A stretch of 64,000 nucleotides of DNA from Scolanthus callimorphus (taxonomy: Eukaryota; Cnidaria; Anthozoa; Actiniaria; Edwardsiidae). The position numbers were made by a program, and so were the translations under genes. The DNA lies in contig CM066912.1 of NCBI GenBank assembly GCA_033964015.1, positions 16,899,399 through 16,963,398 of the forward strand. Reading direction: 5' to 3'. This document shows positions 55,262 through 64,000 of this stretch, piece by piece; the first letter of the stretch is position 1, and every line of letters begins with the position of its first letter. The notes beneath the pieces are model-generated. The model made no database searches, was not told where the DNA came from, and saw nothing but the letters and a program-made list of their open reading frames with translations.

Positions 55262-55410
55262 TTAGTATTACTCAAGTGAATACAAGATACTTATGAAGAA
55301 TTTCGCGCGCGCTCGAGTTTTCTTATGATCGTAAAAAAGTCCAACCATGGATCGTAGAAAAGACTACGATCCATGGTCCAAAGAAACTCACTTGAGCAAT
55401 TATACTAAAA
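55262..55410. repeat. foldback with perfect 13-bp inner palindrome
   Basis: The inner arms CCATGGATCGTAG and CTACGATCCATGG (55345-55376) flank six bases. The outer arms TAGTATTACTCAAGTGA and its approximate complement lie near 55265 and 55390-55408. Confidence 0.75.
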
Positions 55411-55989
55411 CAATTAGCTCAGGCTCGCCGATAATCACGTCGCCATCAGCGACTAATTGTTAAAATAGTAGTCGTTTGTGGCGTTTGCTACGCGATTTGG
55501 GGGTTATTATCATCGTGAAAGAAATAAAATATGTGAACACTGGCTATTGCTACACGATTTGCATTGGGGGTTATTTTAGAGAACTGTCTTGCAAGAAAAT
55601 GAGGGTGTAGGGCGTTTTATCTCAAAAACGTCGATCGCGACCACGCCTGTCAATCAAAACTTTTCCTGTAACAAGTAAACATGAAACTTGATCCTTTCAC
55701 TGGACGGCATTGCCCGCCGACTTGATACGCTCCTTGTCAATTCTGTGGAACAAACTCCGCTTTTATAGTACGGGAGCTGACCCCAGAAAAAAGTGGTCTC
55801 GTTCAACTCACTTTACATACAAGAACTTACTGTTCACTTTGGCTGCCAGATGGCTGAAGATCATCGCCAAGTAGTTAGTACATTCAAATTGTGGTATCAG
55901 TTTCGAGCTACAGCCAGATGTGTCAGGGGGGTGGGGGGTCTTTTCAGCCACCAAATTCTAGCAATTTTAGCATGTTGCAAAACATCAAA
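55411..55989. other. non-coding stretch
   Basis: Nothing recognised. A hairpin-like pair of CAATTAG and CTAATTG occurs near 55410-55462. Confidence 0.4.
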
Positions 55990-58700
55990 TCAGCATATCT
56001 TTTGACTGTGGGTTGCGAATCGATTGATATTTGGACATCATCTGTTATCCATGGAGGTCTTTCTTTTGCACTTGTCTTATGTGAGATTTATCGTTACCAT
56101 GGCAACGGTTGTCAGGGGAATGAGTTTCTTGGACTTTGGGCAAACATTGTGCTCATAGCGATTTTCAACATGCCCTATTGCGTGCATAGTGGACTCAGAA
56201 ACAAGTAAGTCATATTATTCCAAGTGCGGGTGCCCCAAAGAGTAACATATTACAAAATAGGATCCTTTGAGCATTGTGCCACCTTACGGTAAAAGTCCAA
56301 AGTTGCTAGAACTGCTCAAAACCCCACTTTCTATCTCAGTTATAACGAAACTACAAAAATATATATAACTTCTGGCTATGTGATGTGCAGCAGATGATAT
56401 TTCGCTATCGTAACCAACTTATCGAGTTCTTTCTTTTGCACTAGTTTTATGTTGGTTTTCCGTAACCATGACAACGGTTGCCAGGGGCATAAATATTGCT
56501 AGATTTGTGTAAATATTTGAGGTGAATAGTGAATTTTAGGTGCATTTTCGCATCTTTCAAAACCCTGAAACTATATTAATCGTATCACTCCAGGTGTAGA
56601 TGGCCCTAAAGAGTAACTTATAATAGAATAAAAAATATTGGAGCATTGTGCCACCTTGCGTTCAACATCAAAAAATGATAAAACGGCTCAAAATCCCCCT
56701 TAATTATATCACTTTTGTTGAAACTATAAGAACACATTACGTTTGACTATGCCATGTAAATTGGTAGATATTTCTCTATTGTAAGAAATCTATCAATATC
56801 TTTCTTGTCTATGTTGACTTCGTAACCATGACAACGGTTGCTAGGGTTAATGTTTTTTTTATATTTGCGCTAAATAGCGATGTTTATGTATTTTTTCGTA
56901 CTTCTAAACTCATAAAACATGGAAGTCATATCCCTTCAACTCTAGATTACCTATAAGAGTGACTTATTACTAAATAAGGCATTTTGAGCATTGCGCCACC
57001 TTGCTGTGAAAGTCAAAAGTTGCCATTACTGCTTAGCCTGAATTTCAGCCGTCTTTTCTTCCTACACTCCGAACGTTGCGGGAGAAAACACGACTGAACG
57101 CCGACTTCCAAAAACGTGCCCAGGAGTTGCGTGATTCTCAAGATCTTGAGAATGGATGGTGATTGGTCAGTCTTTTTAATGAGCTATATTTATGCATAAT
57201 TTTCAGCGACAAGAGAACTGCACTCAAAGGCAGAGACATGGCAGCCCATAGAACGGCTAAAATTTATCCAGAAAAATATACCTCAGCCCGGTAAGAATAT
57301 TATGTGCCTGTTATGAAAGGCCAAGCGATCTTAGAAACACATAGTATACAGAAAATTGGATTAACTCGAGGCTCGTGAACTCATCGCGAACTAACAATTT
57401 CACAATTCGATAATTCATTATGCTTGTATTGCTTGTATCCGACTCCCCAGACACAAAACTTCCTTAAAATGATTTCCAAAACAGCATCCCAACCTTTTTA
57501 GATAATTATTTCATCATTTTGAAGCACCAAGAGCTGCATAGTAGGAACAGAAGCTGGCTATATTTATCTGACTGCGCGGCGGCTGACGGGTTTTCCCGGA
57601 TTCGCATGACTAAAAATGTTTTCTTGCCAAAATGCATCACGCCGACTCTGATTTCAAGGAAGAAATCGCTATAACATTACAGGCCCCAGATTCGCTTGTT
57701 ATTGATTGTCAGTTGAATAACAATTCTAAGACAACTAGAATGAAATTTTAGTGTGTTTGGAGGTGAAAGTATCGACATGCACGTTTACCGATCTCAACGA
57801 CGAGTTTCGGCCTGCAAAATCGTGGAGAAAATGATATTCTGCCGCTTGTTATGTGGTTCCCTAAGATCGCTTGGCCTTTCGTAACAGACACATAATATTC
57901 TTACCGGGCTGAGGTATATTTTTCTGGATAAATTTTAGCCGTTCTGTGGGTTGCCATGTCTCTGCCGTTGAGCATTTGAGTGCAGTTCTCTTGTCGCTGA
58001 AAATTATGCATAAATATAGCTCATTAAAAAAACTGACCAATCACCATCCATTCTCAAGATCTTGAGAATCACGCAACTCCTGGGCACGTTTTTGGAAGTC
58101 GGCGTTCAGTCGTTTTTTCTCCCGCAACGTTGGAGTGTAGGAAGAAAAGACGGCTGAAATTCAGGCTAATTACTGCTCAAAACCCCACTCTGTATCTCCG
58201 TTATTGCGAAACTGTAAAAATATATATCTTTTAACTAGGTAATGTAAACTGGATGATATTTCACTATTTTAAGAAATTCGGCGGGTTCTTTCTTTTACAC
58301 TAATTTTATTTATGTTTTCGTAACCATGACAACTGTTGCCACGGATAGGAATTTTGATGAACTTGACGTGTAAATATTTGCGCTTAATGGTGAATTTAAG
58401 TGCATTTCCACATGTTTTTATAGGTCATTTCACTCAAAGGGTAGGCGACCACATATCACAAAATAGGATATTCTGTGTATTGTGCCACATTACTAAGGGA
58501 ATCAATATGTGCTAAAATTGTTCACGACCCGAGTTTTGTACACAATCGAAATCCATAAAGTCTATTTGCCCATTTGTTGTGAATGGATCAATATTTGCAC
58601 ATCATATGTTATCCAGAGAGATCTTGCTTTTGCAGTACTACTATAAATAACCGATTTTTGTAACCATGTTAACGCTGTTGCCAGCTATGTGAATTGATGT
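55990..58700 (+). repeat. left arm: tandem ~365-bp units of a multi-kb inverted repeat
   Basis: Each unit contains CGTAACCATGACAACGGTTG, AAATATTTG, TTTTGAGCATTGTGCCACCTT, GCTCAAAACCCCACTT and GATGATATTTCGCTAT or close variants. Unit marks are at about 56094, 56462, 56822, 58320 and 58660; removing the 1,135-bp insert gives steps of 368, 360, about 360 and 340. The array is mirrored in the right arm at 62440-64000. Open frames inside (for example 55891-56208) are by-products of the repeat. Confidence 0.85.
57034..58168. mobile_element. Mutator-like non-autonomous element, 300-bp TIRs, 9-bp TSD
   Basis: 1,135 bp with terminal inverted repeats of about 300 bp (57034-57333 and 57862-58168), starting TAGCCTGAATTTCAGCC. 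The 9-bp duplication ATTACTGCT flanks it (57025-57033 and 58169-58177). The mirrored right arm keeps a single copy of the target (complement at 62653-62661). Long TIRs plus a 9-bp duplication are the Mutator/MULE signature. Each TIR carries the palindrome ATTCTCAAGATCTTGAGAAT. The 528-bp interior has no ORF of note. Confidence 0.9.
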
Positions 58701-60013
58701 CCGTAATATTACGCCGTCCCAGTTCAATGTATCAGGCATGGCTTTGTCGTTGTCCAGAAGTCATTATTCTATTAAAAGCGCCCCTGTTTCCCAAATGTCA
58801 CGAGAGGGAAAAAGCTACTAAAGGGACTTATTATATAATGTTACCAGATATCCATGTGATAAAGCAGTGAATAAAAATCGTATCAGTGAAGTGATACGAT
58901 ATCACTTCACGGCAAGAATAAAATGCAATTTGTCTTTCTTCAGAGTGTATAATAAACAAATTATGACATGGCAGTCGAGCAAGTGAGCGGTATGACACGA
59001 AAACAAGTGACTAATTAAAGGCATGCCGTAGGCTAACTCGTGGCTTTTCCCGTTGAAAAACGTGCAGAATATCGGAAATACCGCACTTCTAGCTGCGCTC
59101 GGTTATTAGTATTTTGCAGTTTATTTGACAGGGGACATGAGCTTACTATTTCTAATCTCGCAGTTTATGAATGTTCTACTCCATAAAGTTGTTCTATAGC
59201 CAAAAAAAACTTAGGGAGAGGTGATACTTAGATCAGAGCAAAAATATATGTTTTACCATCTTTGTGCAGAGGAGGTAAGGTTCTTTTTACAGTTTAGGCT
59301 TAATTAAAAGAAGCCTTTAAAACTAATTCGATTTTTGCGCACGCACCTCTTATCTGCCCACATTTTGCACCCTCTTGCCTCTAGATGCCTTAGCTTTGCA
59401 TAATAAAGCTGCATAATAATGCATAATAATGGCTCCCACATGGATGCATTTAGCGACGATCTGTTGTATATATACTTTGTTGAAGGTACAAGGGTAACTG
59501 AGAAAAACAAGGTGTTTTATTTGAGTTTTGAGTTTTAGTCCCGCAAGTGGCTAGCGGGCGTCCCGAGGGATTGGATGGATGACTTCAGCATAAATTATGC
59601 TAATATCGTGCTAAAGTAGGAGTGAGTGAGTGACATCGAGTCCCCACGATAACTCCTTGGCTGTTGCTACGCAACTAGCCACGAGTTAAAAACGACATCA
59701 AGTTCTTGCCATATAATCTCTATCTGACCCTGTGATCCAAAGCAAATGGCTGTTTGCTTTCATGGAATAAGCCAGTCGCCTGTTACTTATAATTGGTCGT
59801 CTCAGGAACCAGGTTCCATCAACCATGGAAACAACGGCTATGAAAAATAGTTTCTTTGGACGAAATTAGAATGCTTCCTTTCTGCAAAAATGTCATTCCA
59901 CTAACCACGCTGTCCAAATATAGATATTGACTATCAGCTTGCATCATATGGACTTTCGGCTTTTTATCATTCACTTTATAATTAATAAATAACAGAACTC
60001 CATGGTTGTCCAA
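58701..60013. other. spacer of the inverted array, non-coding
   Basis: No supported gene. A small hairpin (GTGAAGTGATACGATATCACTT) lies near 58893. 59690-59735 is an inverse relative of about 54315-54365 (CTTGATGTCGTTTTTA). Confidence 0.4.
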
Positions 60014-60016
60014 TTA

Positions 60017-60333
60017 GGGAAGCGGTCAAAACATCTGTACTCGACCGGGACCCGATTTTATCGCGGGAGGTGGTAGGTCCCGTGCTGTACCTACCCACCC
60101 GTTTTTTCAATGCCCAATTTCTCCATGCTCAAGTAAGGGGTGTTGGATTTTATTGCATGGATGCGTTGCTCTCGCTATGAAGATGACGGTACTGGGCTAA
60201 TCTTTTGTATTCATTTATTATTTTACGAGATATTCGCAGTTAAAAATGGCTAGTTTTTCCTAAAAGAAGGTTGGCTGCGGTATACACCACCCCATCGGGT
60301 CCCATTCTAGTACAGATGTTTTGACCACTTCCC
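60017..60333. mobile_element. PIF/Harbinger-like MITE with TTA duplication
   Basis: 317 bp, ends GGGAAGCGGTCAAAACATCT and the complement of GGGAAGTGGTCAAAACATCT, with TIRs about 40 bp long. TTA lies at 60014-60016 and 60334-60336. GGG ends with a TWA target duplication fit PIF/Harbinger. Confidence 0.8.
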
Positions 60334-60337
60334 TTAA

Positions 60338-60968
60338 GAGCCCGTCCACACTACTCCGTTTTCAAACGAAAACGGATACTTTTTGCTCCGGATACGGCTA
60401 TCGTCCACACTACAACGCCGAAAACGATCACCGAAAACGGATCAATCCGAAAACGCTCTCCAGAGTGGAGCGATTTGAAAACGGAGCTGTTTGAAAAGGC
60501 TGTTTTCTAGTGTGGACGGGTGAAAACGATGCTATATGAAAACGATGACGTCACCACAGCAAACCCGACCAATTCCACAGGCCAACAGATGGAAATGCGC
60601 CGTGCGTTCAGCTTATTTGAGCATGCAACCTCGTCCCCAGGGTCTTCTCGGTCGTTTTCAAAATGGCGGTTAGCTCGGGAGAAGACCCTGGGAGAGGCTG
60701 AGTCACATGACCGTTTCAAAACAAAGACAAACCTCGTTCCCATGTCCTCAGACAGTGGTCACCAACCGCCATCTTGAAAATTACCCACAAGACCCTGGGG
60801 ACGAGGTTGTTGAGCATGCCCACTGAATGCATAAGAGCGTTTTCGTACGGATACGCGTTGTAGTGTGGATGGGCGAATACGATACGAAAACGATAAGTGT
60901 GGACGCAATTGAAAATGGAGCAAAAAGTATCCGTTTTCGTTTGAAAACGGTGTAGTGTGGACGGGGTC
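60338..60968. mobile_element. GTCCACACTAC-type MITE with TAA duplication
   Basis: 631 bp. Ends GAGCCCGTCCACACTACTCC and the complement of GACCCCGTCCACACTACACC, with TIRs of at least 50 bp including AACGGATACTTTTTGCTCC. TAA lies at 60335-60337 and 60969-60971. The sequence GTGTGGACG recurs inside. Its left duplication overlaps that of the neighbouring Harbinger-like MITE. A third inverted repeat is nested within (60620-60819). Confidence 0.75.
60620..60819. mobile_element. nested MITE, AACCTCGTCCCCAGGGTCTT ends
   Basis: Arms 60620-60669 and 60767-60819 (GCATGC, AACCTCGTCCCCAGGGTCTT, AAATGGCGGTT). Between them lie further copies of CCCTGGGAG and AACCTCGTTCCCA. No duplication could be called because GAGCATGC is itself part of the repeat. 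Confidence 0.6.
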
Positions 60969-61119
60969 TAAGACGAATGAGTTTTTGCAACTGATCCGGG
61001 GTCATTTTCGAATCCAGAGCAGGCGAGAAGATTGCCTTCGCTCATCGGCTGATTTTGAAAGTTGGGGCATGTGCGTAAAGTTATTTCTCTCGACGGCTCT
61101 TTCATGACATCATGGCATC

Positions 61120-61720
61120 ATGACTTTTGATACATTTTTCCAACCCTTATCAAGTAAACACAACTACAATACTCGTTTAGCCTCAAAATTAAATTATTAC
61201 CTTCCAAAAGCTCGCACGAATTTTGGAAAATTTAATATAAGATTCTTAGGAGTTAAAATCTGGAATTCTATTGACAAAAATGACAAATTGCTCCATCGAA
61301 ACCTCTATAAAAATAAATTAACAGCCGACAGAATTGCAAATTACTAAATTTACTTTCTCTAATATTAATTATGCACCACCTCTGCATCCTATCTCGCTTT
61401 TTTTCGTACTTTTATTTTATTTTGTTTTGTTTGTATACTCGTCGTGAAGTCTTCCCTGTGTCTTTTCCCTTTGCAACACACAATCTATAGTACCATCAGT
61501 GTTTCCTTTTCTCTCCGATACATACATTACAATTTTTCCAATCTTAAGTGAACCCTAGCTCGATTAGTCTAGTGCTACTCTCTAGGTTGCCTGTACAAAC
61601 TATTTTATTTTAGATTTTGCACCTATAAACTACCTGCCTGCCTTACCTTAACTATTTTTATAACCAAATGTAAACTGCAAAGTACAAATAAAGATTGTTG
61701 TTGTTTTTGTTGTTGTTGCA
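61120..61720 (+). pseudogene. CR1-like LINE 3' fragment
   Basis: The last codons of ORF2 (KHNYNTRLASKLNYYLPKAR, then GKFNIRFLGVKIWNSI, stop at 61347) match the C-terminus of the 15.3-19.8 kb LINE. They are followed by a 3' UTR with CTCGATTAGTCTAGTGCTAC and AGGTTGCCTGT, and AATAAAGATTGTTGTTG ending in TTG repeats. It is a second, related copy truncated to about 600 bp. Confidence 0.85.
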
Positions 61721-62235
61721 ACAATATTGGAATAACAAGACTTACATATTTTTGCGTACAAAAACAAGCAAAATGCGTTTTAAACGTTGTTACTAGAAGT
61801 TTCTGAAAGAAAGCGGAGTGCTGCGAGGACATTTTTTTAACGTTTTGCAAAATGTCTGAAATCAATCATCTGATTATTTGAAGTGATTTATTTTAATAGT
61901 GCGGGGGATCGCTAGCCTTTGAATCGCGTGTACCGGATATTCGCAGGCTAGGGATCGCAAACGAGCCCTACCCCTTCGATTTCCGCGTTTCACGCTTCGT
62001 TTTGGGGGATTCCACGATTTTTTGTGCTAACCACAAAACCGTGAGATTTTGCTTCCAATACAAAATTGTACGAGCGAAGCGCGAGAGATTTACCCGCATC
62101 CTCAGTGCGGTGCGGTGTGGGGTGGGTAAGAAAAACTGACTATACAAAGACTTGATCGAATAGACAAGTGACCACCCGGTAAGCTGTCACTCAAACCGTT
62201 ATAGTTCAAAGACCAAATGCGCCCGAGGGAAATTA
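61721..62235. other. non-coding stretch
   Basis: No gene or clear repeat. GTGCGGTGCGGTGTGGGGTG lies near 62107. Confidence 0.4.
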
Positions 62236-62395
62236 AATGTTTTGAGATCCTCGCATCAAATACTGGCGTGACGACATCAAGGAGTGGACTGGCCTGTCGG
62301 GCGCTGGGTGCTCCACATTAGCACTCGACAGGCACGCTTGGAGAAGCATGTGTGTGGTCCCTAGGATCGCCGACCCTCAACCATGGAAGGCAAGG
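62236..62395 (+). pseudogene. LINE ORF2 extreme C-terminal fragment
   Basis: An open frame of about 50 codons reads DPRIKYWRDDIKEWTGLS, then LALDRHAWRSM. The pattern WxDDIKEWTGLS...DRxxWR is the conserved tail of ORF2 in several LINE clades. It lies immediately beside the inner edge of the right inverted array. The rest of the element is missing. Confidence 0.7.
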
Positions 62396-62439
62396 CAGGC
62401 AATAGGCAAGGCAAGGCTCCCTCGGAGTGACATATGTTT

Positions 62440-64000
62440 GATGAGTTTCAAAATACGCGTAAATCATTATTAAGCGCAAATATTTACACAAGTTCATCAA
62501 ACTTCATGTCCCTGGCAACCGTGGTCATGGTTACGAAAAAATAAAGAAAATTATTGCAAAAGAAAGAATTTCTTAAAATAGTGAAATATCATCCTAGAAG
62601 ATATATATTTTTACAGTTTCGCAATAACATAGATATACGAAGTGGGGTTTTGAGCAGTAATGGCAACTTTCGCCTTTCGCTGCTAGGTGGCGCAGTGCTC
62701 AAAATGTCCTATTTCGTAATATGTCACTCTATGTATAGGGTCATCTAGAGTTGAAGAAATATGACTTCCATGTTTTATGAAATACGCAAAAATACACTTA
62801 AAATCACTATTTCGCAGGAATATTTAATAATATTAACTTCCCTGGCAACCGTTGTCATGGTTACGAAATCAACATAGACTAGTGCAAAAGCAAGACCTTG
62901 ATAGATTTCTTACGATAGAGAAATACCCACCAATTTACATGGCATAGTCAAAGTTCTTATAGTTTCAATAAAAGTGATATAACTAAGTGGGATTTTTTGC
63001 AGTTTTATCATTTTTTTGATGTTCATTGCAAGGTGGCACAATGCTCCAAATGTCCTATTCCATAATACGTTATTCTTTTTGGTCATCTACACTTGAAATG
63101 ATTAATATGCTTTCTAAGTTTTGAAAGATACAAAAATGCACTTAAAATTCACTATTTACCCCAAATATTTACACAAATCTAGCAATATTTATGCCCCTGA
63201 CAACCGTTGTCATGGTTACGGAAAACCAATATGAAACTAGCGCAAAAGAAAGAACTTGATAAACTGGTTACGATAGCGAAATATCATCTGATTCACATTA
63301 CATAGTCAAAAGTTATAAATTTTTGTAGTTTTGCTATATAACTAAAATAAAGTGGGGTTTTGAGCAGTTTACCAACTTTTCATGTTCCTCTCAAGGTGGC
63401 GCAATGCTCTAAATTTCCTTTTCCATAATATGTTACTCTTTAGGGTAATCTACACCTGGAGTGATAAGATTAATATGTTTTTGAGTTTTGAAAGATGCGA
63501 ATATGCACCTGAAATTCGCTATTCACCCCAAACATTTACACAAATTTAGCAATATTTATGCCACTGGCAACCGTTGTCATGGTTACGGACAACCAACATA
63601 AAACTAGTGCCAAAGAAAGAACTGAACAAATGTGTTACTATAGCGAAACATCATCTGCTCCACATCACATAATCAAAAGTTATATATATTTTTGTAGTTT
63701 CGCTATAACTGAGATAGAAAGTGGGGTTTTGAGCAGTTCTAGCAACTTTGGACTTTTACCGTAAGATGGCACAGTGCTCAAAGGATCCTATTTTGTAATA
63801 TGTTACTCTTTGGGGGAACCCGCACTTGGAATAATATGACTTACTTGTTTCTGAGTCCACTATGCACGCAATAGGGCATGTTGAAAATCGCTATGAGCAC
63901 AATGTTTGTCCAAAGTCCAAGAAACTCATTCCCCTGACAACCGTTGCCATGGTTACGATAAATCTCACATAAGACAAGTGCAAAAGAAAGACCTCCATGG
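62440..64000 (-). repeat. right arm of the inverted tandem array, runs off the window
   Basis: Mirror of 56049-58400. Marks (complement of CGTAACCATGACAACGGTTG) are at about 62513, 62844, 63200, 63566 and 63936, steps 331, 356, 366 and 370. Best pairs are 63936 with 56094, 63200 with 56462, 62844 with 56822 and 62513 with 58320, so one unit (63566) has no partner on the left. It contains the empty site for the Mutator-like element. The arm continues beyond 64000. Confidence 0.85.

Noticed and set aside
55891..56208. 105-codon ORF with membrane-like segments
   Set aside because: It reads across the tandem 365-bp unit; corresponding positions in other units are not open, so it is fortuitous.

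Overview
This window looks like transposon-rich, non-coding genomic DNA from a cnidarian, most likely a reef-building coral. The evidence is the mixture of repeat families: CR1-type LINEs, BEL/Pao and DIRS-like retroelements, MITEs and foldbacks, tRNA-derived SINE fragments and CRE-containing minisatellites. The species assignment is inference. I found no host protein gene I can defend, no rRNA or tRNA gene, no CRISPR array and no bacterial-type operon. Nearly all recognisable coding sequence is decayed retroelement.

Layout. 0-10 kb: a MITE inside an older repeat, a 5'-truncated LINE sitting in an LTR-like repeat, a foldback MITE ending in GGGGGACTCCC, a reverse-strand BEL/Pao 3' pol remnant, and a reverse-strand LINE reverse transcriptase (RT) flanked by inverted repeats. 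10-14.5 kb: a minisatellite of paired CRE sites plus an E-box, split by a 2.9-kb element with inverted ends. 15.3-19.8 kb: an almost full-length CR1-like LINE (ORF1, PHD-like finger, endonuclease, RT) with several frameshifts. 20.1-21.4 kb: a tandem array with a 308-bp higher-order duplication. 22.5-27.3 kb: a heavily decayed DIRS-like tyrosine-recombinase retrotransposon (Gag, RT, RNase H, recombinase remnants) carrying a 73-bp minisatellite. 27.7-34.9 kb: a LINE fragment, then a BEL/Pao element (Gag, protease, RT, RNase H, integrase, 3' LTR) interrupted by a 374-bp retro-insertion. 35-46 kb: foldbacks, a LINE C-terminal fragment and a third BEL/Pao fragment split by a SINE. 46.4-48.3 kb: a second, longer CRE/E-box array. 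50.2-51.5 kb: an inverted-repeat element rich in AAGATGGC motifs. 54-55.4 kb: further foldbacks. 56-64 kb: a multi-kilobase inverted repeat whose arms are arrays of about 365 bp, with a 1,135-bp Mutator-like element in one arm only, and a spacer holding Harbinger-like MITEs and LINE tails.

The window's main value is as a record of nested insertions. For several of them the uninterrupted target is present elsewhere in the window: the MITE at 611, the LINE at 1327, the element at 11167 and the Mutator-like element at 57034. Their boundaries, target duplications and relative ages can therefore be read directly. The least explained signals are the CRE/E-box arrays and the large inverted array at the right edge, which continues past the window.
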